From NCBI RefSeq assembly GCF_004664715.2, contig NC_051063.1:66917518-66981517 (forward strand): 64,000 nt of DNA, given 5' to 3'. Source of the DNA: Peromyscus leucopus. Its lineage: Eukaryota; Chordata; Mammalia; Rodentia; Cricetidae. Positions within the stretch are counted from its first letter, which is position 1. Each line of letters opens with the position of its first letter. Under the pieces are notes generated by a model that was not told the DNA's origin, did no database searches, and worked only from the letters and a program-made list of their open reading frames with translations. This document shows positions 54,706 through 64,000 of the stretch, piece by piece. The position numbers and the translations under genes are program-made.

Positions 54706-55569
54706 TTGGAGGTTTAAGAAAAGTTAATATGAGGTCATAGTCAAGCAGGGGAACCCTAACCCTATGGTGTCCTCATGGGGAAAGGTAGATTTTAGGACAA
54801 AGGCACCCAGAGAAAGGGTAGTATGATGATGGAGGCAGAAGTTAGAATGAGTGATGTAGCCATAAGCCAATGAGTGCCAAGCATTGGCCAGAAACCCAGA
54901 AGGAGAAGGAAGGAGTCTTCCCTGGCCCTTGAGAGAGAATACTGATCTGTTAAGTTGACTTTGGAGTCCTGGACTCCAGAATTTTGTGGAAATAGAGTTC
55001 TGATCTACATAGCACAATGCATGGCCATTTATAGCAGCCATAAGAGGCTAACACGTCCTCCACGCTGGAGTGTAGAGTCTGCTGCACTGAGGGAGTGTGA
55101 ACATTTACATGTATTTCAAAAAAAAAAAAAACTTTCAAAAGGTAAAGAGAAATAAGGCAAGCACTTGCAATAGGGCCGAAGAGGAAGATCAGAGCCAGCT
55201 GGTATGTGGGGGTGGCTGCCCCTAGCCGAACATTGTGTATTAGGAACTGTATAATACAAACATGAAAAAGAAAAACGGCCAGCCACAAAAATTAAAAACA
55301 ACCTGAAAGAAACACTTGACAGGGGACAAGCTGGTGGCCCCAGCACCCAGAGAAAACCTGCCGACATAGAGAAAGTGCAGCTGTCTGCCCTGACTTCAGT
55401 GTGGCATGACGTGGCTGCAGAGAAACCTAGCTTTGCAGTTTTGTTTTTAGTAATAATGCTGACGGTTGATTGGCTTACTCGGTTACTCACACCCCCGCCC
55501 TGGAAAAGGAGCTTACATTTCTGCCCCACTGACAGCAGCATCAGCTGCAAGATCTGCAGAGTTTCGGAA
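54706..55569. other. Unassigned sequence
   Basis: Nothing recognised. Minus-strand frames of 105, 112 and 144 codons overlap here without recognisable domains and are not called. Confidence 0.35.
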
Positions 55570-55777
55570 GTCTAGAAGATCCCACCCTCATGAACTAAGG
55601 ATGGACCATGCAGAAAAAGTGCTGTACCCTGCGTGAGGCGTGTCCCCAGCCCATGTGGAAAGGGCATAGTTTCCAGCGCACTGCACCACCGGGACATGGA
55701 GCCTTTAAGGATGGTAACTAATTAGAAGGAGTTGGGTCATTGGAGAAGCACCTTGGCTCCTTCCTCTCTTTTTTTTA

Positions 55778-56073
55778 AAAAAAAGATTTATTGTGGTATA
55801 TGTGTGTGGTCTGCATGGTGTATGTGCGTAGCGTGTGTGGTATATGTGTGTGGTGTGTGTGGTATATGGGTGTGTTGGTGTTGGGGGAGAGGGTTGTGTG
55901 TGTATATATCCATGTGAGTGCAGGTGCCCACAGAGGTCAAAAAGGAAGTGTCAGATGTCCTGGAGCTGAAGTTACAGGTGGTTGTGAGCCACCTGATGCA
56001 GGTTCTCAGGACCAAATTCTGATTCTCTGGAAGAGCAGCAAATACTCTTAATGGCTTAGCCATCTCCAGCCCC
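55778..56073 (-). mobile_element. B2/B3 SINE, minus strand
   Basis: An A/T-rich tail with 'aagatttattgtgg' and a TG-rich segment (55795-55915) precede 'tggttgtgagccacctgatg' and the terminal 'gccatctccagcccc', the reversed B2-family 5' end. Confidence 0.75.
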
Positions 56074-56387
56074 TCAGTCTCTCTCTTTCTCTCCATCTCT
56101 CTCCGTCTATCTCTATCTCTCTCCATCTATCTCTGTCTCTCTCCATCTCTCTCCGTCTCTCTCTGTGTCTCTCTCTGTGTCTCTCTCTGTGTGTCTCTCT
56201 GTCTCTGTCTCTCTCTGTCCCTCTCTGTGTCTCTCTGTGTCTCTCTCTGTCTCTGTCTCTCTCTCTGTCTCTCTGCCTCTCTCTCTGCCTCTCTCTTTCT
56301 CTGTCTCTCTCTTCCTCTGTCTCTCTGTCTCTGTCTCTGTCTCTATCTCTCTCTATCTATCTCTCTCTCTCTCTGCCTCTCTCTCTG

Positions 56388-56441
<54 letters not shown>

Positions 56442-56444
56442 TCC
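56074..56444. repeat. 370-bp polypyrimidine tract
   Basis: Almost pure CT dinucleotides with TG and TA interruptions in 10-20 bp sub-periods, ending in about 28 uninterrupted CT units. It begins exactly where the SINE 5' end stops. Long Ser-Leu frames through it are artefacts. Mirror symmetry makes triplex (H-DNA) formation likely. Confidence 0.95.
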
Positions 56445-56595
56445 ACTATGGTGTGCTGCCTCCCATAGACTCAAATCTCTGCTGGGCACCCATGGACTAA
56501 AAACTCTAAAACTGTAAGTCAAAATAAATCTTTCCTCCTTTCAAGTTGGTTATCTCGGGCACTCTGTGACAGGGGTAGAAAACTGGATAACACAG

Positions 56596-57354
56596 GAATC
56601 AATGCTGTAAGAAGTAGGAGAGCTGGTCCAGGCCACCAAGGCTATTTTCTCTCTGCTATGATAATCCACCAACCTCAGAAATGGGGTGCTACATGCCTTG
56701 CCTTTGTGTAAGGTCAAAAGGGAAGAGGGACACGGCCAATCCCCAGAGGACACAGAGGGAAGGAAAGATGAACCATTGTGGCCACAAATACTGTCTTGGG
56801 TCGTCATCTCCACAGCAAGACCTGGCTCATCTCCATCCAATTGCTTCAATACATAATGGTAACATCATTGAGGCACACAGTAGGAACAGGTGGTGACATA
56901 ATTATAGCACACAGTAGGAACAGGGTAACTCTGCTGCCAGGAACCAGGATCTTTAGTACAAAAGGGAAAGAAATAGAAAATCAGAGCAATTAAGTTTCAG
57001 CCCTGGGATTATTTGTTTAAATTACTATTTTCAATAGGAACTCACATTTTTTCCTAAAATGTATATTTCCTATCTCTGTTCATGAATAATACCTAAAATA
57101 GATAATACTCCAATAGCCTTGAGCACCCCAGCATTTGGGTAACATCTCAGAGTGCCAGCATCACCTCCAATAACTTAGGAAGTGACCCTTTCCAGGTGTG
57201 AGTTAGAGAACATTTTATTTGCTCAAAATAGACCATTGAAGGTCACTGGGATTCCATGTAATGATAAGGAGCTGGCCAGTTCCTTAAGATGGGCCAAACT
57301 CTCACTTGCCAAAAGAGGAGAAAGTTAAACACCATACAGATTAGCATTAACTAG
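56596..57354. other. Unassigned sequence with a short tandem duplication
   Basis: GCACACAGTAGGAACAGG occurs at 56873-56890 and again at 56907-56924, a 34-bp period. Otherwise nothing is recognised. Confidence 0.45.
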
Positions 57355-57660
57355 GAGCTGGGAGCATGGTTCAAGTCAGTGACATGCTTGCCTCCCAAGG
57401 ATGAGGACCCAAGCTTGGTCCCCAGAACATCTTTTAAAAAGACAGAGATGGTGGCACACAACTGTGTATAGGGATCCAGCACTGGGAAGGCAGGCACAGC
57501 TGGATCCCTGGGGCTCACTGGCCAGTCAATCTCCTTGGCAAACTCAAAGCCAATGAGAGACTCTCTCTCACTAAAACAAGGTGGAGGAGGGCATCTGAGG
57601 GACAACTAATACTCAAGGCTGTCCTCTAATCTCCATAGGCCGTGTGCATGCACACACAGC
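57355..57660 (+). mobile_element. B4-class composite SINE, plus strand
   Basis: The tRNA-like head ('agtgacatgcttgcctccc', 'cttggtccccagaacatc'), the B1-like centre ('agagatggtggcacacaac', 'gggatccagcactggg', 'ctggatccctggggctcac', 'aatgagagactctctctcac'), and 'caaggtggaggagggc' with a CA tail give the best-preserved copy of this family in the window. Confidence 0.75.
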
Positions 57661-57887
57661 AACACCAGGGAAATCCTAACAAAGCAAGCGTAGCTGATAA
57701 TCAGATGCCAGGGTTGTTGTCCTAGGCTGACAGGTAACACTGTATTAACACAGGATGCTGCAAAGAGCCAACATGTACTTGGTGCTGCCTTGGAAACATT
57801 TGTGTGAATCTAAAATCAATACAATAATAAGTATGTTTTTTAATATAAGCAATGATGATAGATTAAACTACAAGACACACACAATGT
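57661..57887. other. Unassigned sequence
   Basis: Nothing recognised. Confidence 0.4.
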
Positions 57888-57909
57888 GCATGTGTGAGTG
57901 TGTCTGTGT

Positions 57910-57960
<51 letters not shown>
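57888..57960. repeat. (TG)n microsatellite
   Basis: About 35 TG units with two TCTG interruptions on the left. Confidence 0.95.
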
Positions 57961-58490
57961 CATGGATTCACGGTGAAGGTAAAAGAACTTGTTGGCCTCT
58001 CTGGAGGGTGCTGGAGCTCCACCTGATGGATTTGTTTAACCCGCCTAATGGGTTAATACAGGAGACAGTGATGTGTCCATCTGCCTCCTGGGGTGGGAGA
58101 AGGGCTGTATCCCAGGTGAATCAATGGCTTATTACAAACACCCCTCCACATAAACATGATGGATATTTTAGGAGAAGAAAATACTCATTACCCTGATTTG
58201 CTTATTACTCATTTGAAGATGTATTGAATTACCAAATGTAAACCATAAAGATGGACAAATATTACATCTCAATAAAAATAAAAAATGAAAAACAATTTCA
58301 GTTTATGAGGAAGACATTGTGTTTGTTGAGAGCCCAGAGCTAGTAAGTGCAATAGAAATGGCAGAATATTTTATTTTACCACACGACTATTAAAGCCATT
58401 GGAGGGGTAGGGAAATGTGGCAATGCTTCAAGAGGGTACACATGCAGTGACTCCTGGATCCACAAACTGTGTCTTCGGAAACAGTCAGGG
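57961..58490. other. Unassigned sequence
   Basis: Nothing recognised. Confidence 0.4.
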
Positions 58491-58491
58491 T

Positions 58492-58566
58492 AGGATGGAG
58501 CTCAGCCATAAAGCCTGTGTCTAGCAGGTGCTAGGCTCTGGGATCAAGCCCAGCACCTCAAAAAAG
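58492..58566 (+). mobile_element. ID-type SINE
   Basis: 'ggagctcagccataaagcc', 'ctagcaggtgctaggctctg' and 'gatcaagcccagcacctc' with a six-A tail follow the ID layout, derived from tRNA-Ala via BC1-type RNA. It is short and diverged. Confidence 0.6.
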
Positions 58567-58573
58567 GTGGAGA

Positions 58574-58790
58574 GGGGCTGGAAAGAGGTCTCAGCAGTTA
58601 AGAGCACATACTTCTCCTGCAGAAGACCTGAGTTCTGTTACCAGCACCCATGTTGGGTGGCTCACAACTACCTGTAACTCTAGCTCTGGGGGATCCAACT
58701 CCTCTAGTCCCTGAGAGCACCTGTGCTCATGTGCACATATTCACACACATACACATACAAGTGTGCATAATTAAAAATACGTGGCAGCCC
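58574..58790 (+). mobile_element. B3-type SINE
   Basis: It starts GGCTGGAAAGAGGTCTCAGC and continues 'ttaagagcacatacttctcc', 'ggtggctcacaactacctgt', 'tctagctctgggggatccaa' and a CA/A-rich tail. The 'agctctgggggatccaac' block separates B3 from B2. Confidence 0.82.
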
Positions 58791-59650
58791 ACAAAAAGAG
58801 CATGAAAAAAGGAAGCTTGTGCTGCCTGTCTGCTTGCCCTCACCCTCACTGGCAAATTCTTCTATTATTCCTGAGCCAGTCCTTCACTGGAGTTAGAAAC
58901 TGTTTCTTGGGGGATTCCATCATGGACTGAAAACTGGCAGCTCTCTGTGACCTCCATGAAATTCCAGCAGCAAATTAGAACTGCTAAGACATCCAGTCTC
59001 GAGGACTGAACAACTACTGGATCAGTGGTCTTTCTATTAGGAGACAGCCAGTGGAGGACCACTTAGACCATGGCCTATAAGCCACTCTAATACACCCCAC
59101 ATGTATTGGTTCATTCTATCAGATCTGCTCCTTAGCAAGCCCTAATACAGAGTGTGATACAAGGAGAAGATACCATACAAGTTTCCAAAGGAGGGAGATA
59201 ACCAACAGTCCTGCCTAGCTATGATGCCTACCACCTACAGTACTCAATAACCCTAAAGGTGCTGACGTGGCCTGCATACCTTGGAGGTAACCTGAGAAGG
59301 GGCCCTGTATGTGTCATGGCAGGCAGGGAAATGAACCCCAAAGAAGTAAGAATGAAAACTTGGTTAAGCCTGACTTCCTCAAGCTGGATCAAACTTCTAG
59401 AGAGTCTGAAGCCAGGTGGTTCATTGCCAGCATATTTAAACACAGTATAATTTGGGGGCAAGTTTCCTGGTATAAAACAATCCCCAGAGCCCAAGGCAGC
59501 ATAATTACATTGGGACTCAACTCAAAACGCTTGCCATTTCTTCCAAGCAGATGGTTTCAGAGGTAGGCTATCTGTATTAACTTAAGGCCTAGGGAAGATC
59601 TGGCATGGTCTTGGTCATACAGACAGCACAGAGGTCATTTGGGCTATTAG
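58791..59650. other. Unassigned sequence, possibly repeat-derived
   Basis: Phrases such as 'cctgcctagctatgatgcct' suggest an old retroelement region, but I cannot identify a family or boundaries. Confidence 0.3.
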
Positions 59651-59661
59651 ATCCTGGTTAT

Positions 59662-59968
59662 TGTCGGGCAATGGTGGTGCACATCTTTAATCCCAGCACT
59701 CAGGAGGCAGAGCCGGGCAGATCTCTGTGAGTTTGAGGCCAGCCTGGTCTACAGAGCGAGCAAGATCCAGGACAGGCACCAGAACTACACAGAGAAACCC
59801 TGTCTCAAAAAAAAAAAAGAAAGAAAAGGAAAAAGAAAGGAAGAGAGGGAGGGAGGGAAAGGGAGGGAGGGAGGGAGGGAGGGAGGGAGGGAGGGAGGGA
59901 GGAAGGAAGGAAGGAAGGAAGGAAGGAAGGAAGGAAGGAAGGAAGGAAGGAAGGAAGGAAGGAAAAAT
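59662..59968 (+). mobile_element. B1 SINE with expanded purine tail
   Basis: A B1 begins near 59664 ('gtcgggcaatggtggtgc') and ends 'aaaccctgtctc' at about 59808. It is followed by A-rich, GGGA and GGAA repeats to 59968. Perfect 11-bp duplications ATCCTGGTTAT at 59651-59661 and 59969-59979 enclose both the B1 and the whole purine array, so the array grew from the B1 tail. Confidence 0.95.
59840..59964. repeat. (GGGA)n followed by 16 x GGAA
   Basis: About 10-12 GGGA units (to 59900) are followed by exactly 16 GGAA units at 59901-59964. The GGGA part meets the G-quadruplex pattern many times over. GGAA arrays are known ETS-factor binding platforms. Confidence 0.95.
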
Positions 59969-60229
59969 ATCCTGGTTATGGGAGCTTGGGGGAGCCCCTG
60001 GCTAAACAGATAATGTAAGGGTCATTTAGACTACTGGCCACCTCTAGTCCTGGCTATGGAAGCTTAATATGACTTGGTCCAACAAATAACACAGATCACC
60101 CAGCTGCTACTCACCTTCGATTCTCAGCCTTCTGGATGGAAGAACAGGCATTTTCTCCTTTGAGGAAACACCCCTGCATGCTTAACATTCCTGGTTTCCC
60201 TGGAGATCAGTGGGTACAAGGACCTTCAT

Positions 60230-61145
60230 GCTCCCAACAGTAACCAGCAGATCTCTAATTAGACTTAAGACTCACTCAATAAGAGGATGATGATGCCTGG
60301 TTCTGGAAACCTAGCTCCTTAGTTCTAGTGAAATCATGGTTATTAGGGGGGGAATCTAATCTACAACCACTAATTTACCAAACCAACATAATTCCTAACA
60401 ATAATCTACAAACATTTATCCTTATATCCATACATAAGTGTAGTCTTCTCCTCTCATCCAGGAAACTTTTCTTTGCAACATATGGAGACTAATACAGAAA
60501 AGAAATGACAATCAATCAAAATGCAGAGTTGTGGAGCCCGGCCCCAATGGATGCATCTACAAAGCACTCCCTCACCTAAGGCTCAGGAAACATTGCAAAA
60601 AAATGGGTGGGAAGATTTTAAAAGCCAGAGGGTCAGGGAGTTTGCTGTGAAATTATGGCTCCTAGTGATGTCAGAAGCTACACCCATAAAGTCTCACCAA
60701 CATGACTGACTGCCCAAATGTGAGCTGAACAAGGACGACACCAATGGACATGCCAAAGTGGACAGGGAAAAGCCCACGAGACCTTGACCAACCCTACACA
60801 AGGAACTATAAACAACAGAAATAGAACAACAAACAATAAACAAGCTGGACATGGGAAAGGTGGTCTTCCCCAGGGAAGAGCACACCAATTGGTTGTCTGG
60901 TGCCAAACAGTCATCCCTGGAAATATACATACATATTACATTATATGGACCGAACAGGTTATGTTCAAGAATATATATGTACATAGATACATACATGCAA
61001 TAACAATTAATCAAGTAAGAGGCCATGAATTGAAGGAGAGTGGGAGGGTTATATGGGAGGGCTTGGGGGGGGAGGAAAGGGAAGGAGGAAAACATGTAAT
61101 TATATTATAACCTCAAAAATAAAATTAACAAAAAAGAAAAATAAA
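60230..61145 (+). mobile_element. L1 3' UTR fragment
   Basis: 'gttgtggagcccggcccca', 'cacctaaggctcaggaaac', 'gccagagggtcagggagttt', 'gaagagcacaccaattggtt' and 'ggccatgaattgaaggagag' give a rodent L1 (Lx-like) 3' UTR. It is followed by a G-rich patch and 'gtaattatattataacctc' with an A-rich tail (61115-61156). The 5' limit is uncertain; secure homology starts at about 60450. Confidence 0.7.
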
Positions 61146-61156
61146 TAAATAAAAAT

Positions 61157-61859
61157 ATCTCTTTTTTAAATAAGAGGAAGGGAGGAGGAGGGAAAGAAGA
61201 TGTCATAACATGTATTAGACATATGCACTATTTAATGGGAAGTGTCTGTATTTAGCCAAAACATTCATAATGGGGGTAGTTGATTCAACAATAATACAAG
61301 CTCAGAATGGAGCACAGCTAGAAAAAAAAGGTAATGTCTCCATCTATTTCTATGGAGTGTTTTCCAAGACATTATGAAAAGAAAAAGGACAAAACAGGTC
61401 CTGTCAAGGGAGGGGAAAAGGGTGGGGTGCCTCTTGTTGGTGGATCACGTGTTTATGATGCACAGGCACTAGCTTGGATCCTCAGGACACAGAAATGAAA
61501 GCAGGTAGAAAACACAGGAGGGAGAAAGGGAGGAATGAAAAGGGGAGGGAGAGACAAAGGGAGAGATTTTTTTAAGAGCATGCAAATATAAGTTTGAATG
61601 TCTAAACACAAAACAATGGAAAACTAAATCAAGAGATAATTATAATGCCTTCCTTTTGGGAGAAGTGAGCATGGATTTTATGAATAGACCTTGTTGGTTA
61701 GATTTGGCTGTGGAAACAGGTAAATATTTCATGCACCTATAAACCAAAATTAAAAATTTATTCTTAAAATTCAAAGGAATATAACTGTTTTAATTTAATG
61801 ACTAAATCTCTTAGGAATTCTTTCAGGTAATTGTAAATCATGGTAAGAAAACTGTACAT
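61157..61859. other. Unassigned sequence
   Basis: Nothing recognised beyond A-rich and purine-rich patches. Confidence 0.4.
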
Positions 61860-62059
61860 CCCTAGTGGGGAACAATTGACTCTATTTCCCTAGTGGGGAA
61901 CAGTCACAGTGAGATAACTGTGTGTCCTTAGTGGGGAACAGTGTCAGGAAAATAACTGTGTGTCCCTAATGGGGAACAACTGACTGCATATCCCTAGTGG
62001 GGAACAGTCACAGTAAAGTAACTGTGCATCCCTAGTGGGGAACAGTGTCAGGATAAAAG
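61860..62059. repeat. Higher-order minisatellite, two 104-bp units
   Basis: Six submonomers each start CCCTAGTGGGGAACA (or a one-base variant) in the order A-B-C-A'-B'-C'. A is 28 bp (61860-61887), B 38 bp (61888-61925), C 38 bp (61926-61963); then A' 61964-61991, B' 61992-62029 and C' 62030-62059 (last few bases missing). A carries 'AATTGACTC'/'AACTGACTG', B carries 'GTCACAGT', C carries 'GTGTCAGGA'. The 104-bp unit was therefore duplicated after the submonomers had diverged. Confidence 0.93.
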
Positions 62060-62571
62060 GAAGTGGGAAACAGCAACTAATTTAGGGATCAGGTAGTGGG
62101 GCATATGGAGGGGACAATGTGGTGGACATGCCTGTGCCCTGTCCCCAAAGCAAGCCAGGAGCTAAGCTGTATGATCAGGAAATGGAATTTCAACCTGAAG
62201 GGAAAAGGGAGACAGGAAGCTGAAGAAAGTCTACAGTTGTTTTAACTCAGACAAGTAGTGTGAACTTTTAATGTCTTAATCTCTAAGCCATCTGAGTGCT
62301 CCTTAGCCACTTCCCTGAAAAAGTCTGCACACAATGACCAAGGCAGCAGCCATAAGCACCCTACCACCCCACTACCATTGGCACTAAGCAGTGCTTCTTC
62401 GATGGTATCTGGGCAGGAGATGAGGCTGGAGTGTTTTCATAGAAATTGAGGAAGCTTGAAGAGGCTGGGGGGCCTGATCAAAAGTCATAGAGCCCAAATC
62501 AAAGATGTTCCTATTGGCCAAACACAACAGCCTGGGTACAGCAAACCATTCTAATATGTGAGCTTGCATGA
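62060..62571. other. Unassigned sequence
   Basis: Nothing recognised. Confidence 0.4.
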
Positions 62572-62578
62572 ATGACCA

Positions 62579-62583
<5 letters not shown>

Positions 62584-62625
<42 letters not shown>

Positions 62626-62774
62626 GTTTTTCGAGACAGGGTTTCTCTGTGTAGCTTTGCACCTTTCCTGGAACTCGCTTTGGAGACCAGGCTGGCCTTG
62701 AACTCACAGAGATCCGCCTGGCTCTGCCTCCCAAGTGCTGGGATTAAAGGCGTGCGCCACCATCGCCCTGCCGC
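62584..62774 (-). mobile_element. B1 SINE, minus strand, with 44-T tail
   Basis: An unbroken T tract (62581-62624) leads into 'cgagacagggtttctctgtg', 'ggccttgaactcacagagat' and 'gtgctgggattaaaggcgtg'. Perfect 12-bp duplications ATGACCACCTTT occur at 62572-62583 and 62775-62786. The intact long tail and perfect duplication suggest one of the youngest insertions in the window. Confidence 0.96.
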
Positions 62775-62786
62775 ATGACCACCTTT

Positions 62787-63145
62787 AAACCCCACTACTT
62801 GTCACCTGTGGAGGCCATGTACAGCAAGCCATCACCTTCAAAGCTGTAGGATGAGGAGAAGCAATAACTCTCCCCATCTTTTCCATGTGGCGCTCTTCTC
62901 TGGAATAACTGAAAAGCCAAAGAGAAGTTTCTAATCTGTGCTTCTGAGAAGAAAAGTGTGATGAAGAGATGACCCCCATTTGCCAGTCCTAATATGCCTG
63001 GAATACCCCTGGGCAGCAATGGCCATGAGGGGGGCACCATCCAAAGAGACCACAGGTGGCCATGCTCATGATGGGAATGCATACCTTCTGTCACCAGTCA
63101 AAAGGGGACCCCATTACTGATTTATACGAAAGACAAGGAGACATG
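62787..63145. other. Unassigned sequence
   Basis: Nothing recognised. Confidence 0.4.
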
Positions 63146-63147
63146 TA

Positions 63148-63305
63148 ACTAACACATACACATGCACAAATACACACAGGCACATACATGCACACACAGA
63201 CACTCTCTCACATATACATGCACACACATACACACACACATATTAACATACAAATACAAATATACACAAATGCACAACACACACACACATACACATGCAT
63301 TCATA
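63148..63305. repeat. CA-rich imperfect array
   Basis: CA and TACA/AAAT steps over about 155 bp, with no flanking SINE body identified. Confidence 0.85.
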
Positions 63306-63444
63306 CACAGTAAAACCCAGACTGTGAGAATAACGGGAACAAAGAACTCACATTTCCAGAAAATGAACCATGAGAAAGTGAAGGGTGAGGCAAAAAACAG
63401 AATGCAAAGGTAAGGGGAGGGTTGGCAAAAAGAAAGGTGCATGG

Positions 63445-63518
63445 ACACCACTGAGGCCACACCCACGGTGTGGCCAAAGCCCTGTGCGCCCTCACAGTGG
63501 GTGTGGCCTCAGCGGTGT
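63445..63518. repeat. Inverted repeat, 22-bp arms, 30-nt spacer
   Basis: 63445-63466 and 63497-63518 are reverse complements with one mismatch (63450/63513). The inner 16 bp, CTGAGGCCACACCCAC, pair perfectly. The arms contain the CACCC-box motif CCACACCC. The spacer is 63467-63496. Confidence 0.92.
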
Positions 63519-64000
63519 TGATGTACCAGCCAGCCGCTCAGCCCGGAGACATACGCCCTGAGCCTGGAGAACTGAGGCCCTTTGACCCACAAGAGAAGCT
63601 GGTTTCTCCTCTGCTGGAGCAAGAGCAAAACAAGGGCCCAAAAGAGCTTCCGACAGGCAGAGAGCACCGCCACCACACCCCTGTGCCCCACTCTTCCTCC
63701 TCTGGACTCGGCTCCAGCAGCCCGCCCTCCCCGTGGGCCAAAGCTTCTGGTAGGAAAGACGGCGACCACCCCCTCTCTTATCCTATCCTTGTTTCCTTCT
63801 TTTTGCTCTTTATATTCTTTTTTTCAGTCCTCCCCAGTGTCCACCAGGCCAGCACCGTGCAGAAGAGGGGCTGGTAAGCATGGCATCAGCCAGAATTCTC
63901 CATGTGTCCCGGCCACCTCACACATCTCGGGATAGTAGGGCATAAAGACTCCGCTCCGGACTTCACATGAATCCTCCCACTGCCTGCCTCCATCTAGATG
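63519..64000. other. Unassigned GC-richer sequence at window end
   Basis: Slightly enriched in CpG relative to the rest of the window (63530-63790). A 135-codon plus-strand frame (63470-63877) starts inside the inverted repeat and has no recognised domain apart from a hydrophobic stretch near its end. I do not call it a gene. Confidence 0.4.

Larger units (their letters stand above)
55570..56595 (+). mobile_element. Old LTR interrupted by a SINE and a polypyrimidine tract
   Basis: The left part (about 55640-55770) reads 'gaaggagttgggtcattgg' and 'ccttggctccttcctctc'. The right part (56445-56595) reads 'aaactgtaagtcaaaataaa', 'cctcctttcaagttggttat' and 'aactggataacaca'. Together they give a sense-strand MaLR-like LTR with AATAAA. 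The SINE and CT array lie between them. Confidence 0.5.

Noticed and set aside
55116..55550. 144-codon minus-strand frame
   Set aside because: Ordinary composition, overlapping other unrelated frames, no recognisable motif.
56165..56517. Ser-Leu-rich plus-strand frames of about 110 codons
   Set aside because: Product of the polypyrimidine repeat.
63470..63877. 135-codon plus-strand frame with a hydrophobic stretch near the end
   Set aside because: It starts in a DNA inverted repeat, lacks similarity to any family I know, and has an overlapping frame of similar length. Not supported as a gene.

Overview
The window looks like nuclear DNA from a muroid rodent, most likely a cricetid (deer mouse, hamster or vole group). 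The evidence is the repeat content: B1, B2/B3, B4-class and ID SINEs, L1 of the Lx/cricetid kind with recognisable ORF1 and ORF2 remnants, rodent LTR families with 5- or 6-bp target duplications, a URR1 hAT element, MIR relics, and many long microsatellites. The species call rests on family recognition from memory, not on a database search. I see no intact protein-coding gene and no exon I can defend. Open frames longer than 100 codons lie in simple repeats, antisense to L1, or in unremarkable sequence. The window therefore reads as intergenic or deep-intronic DNA.

Layout. 1-4.4 kb is mostly unassigned sequence with one B4-class SINE. 4.4-10.5 kb is dense in mobile elements: two solo ERVK-type LTRs with 6-bp duplications, an L1 fragment missing both ends, a degraded minus-strand LTR retrotransposon, a plus-strand LTR and an old antisense L1. 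10.5-18.3 kb is mostly unassigned, with a 50-bp minisatellite and a 400-bp TG-rich block at the tail of a minus-strand SINE. 18.9-20.9 kb holds LTR and internal-type sequence. 21-26.6 kb is unassigned DNA with a CA-derived array, a MIR, an LTR and an ancient L1 3' end. 26.7-27.4 kb is a complete LTR carrying a B1 and a 3 x 27-bp array. 28.6-40.7 kb has further MLT1-type and rodent LTRs, a composite element with terminal inverted repeats that carries an L1 tail, and a minus-strand B1. 42.2-49.1 kb is the largest feature: an L1 of about 6.7 kb with a B1 and a B2 inserted, itself apparently inserted into an older repeat. 49.1-64 kb contains several SINEs, URR1, a tRNA-Asn relic, nested SINEs, a polypyrimidine tract, an L1 3' UTR, a GGAA/GGGA array on a B1 tail and a 104-bp higher-order minisatellite.

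No genes cooperate here. What the window records is a history of insertions, many with target-site duplications that can be read directly and several with a clear order. I did not find a previously undescribed biological system. The most unusual items are the higher-order minisatellite, the inverted-repeat composite element, the LTR with an internal array, the tRNA-Asn relic, and some perfect hairpins or palindromes. Element boundaries without a stated duplication are approximate.
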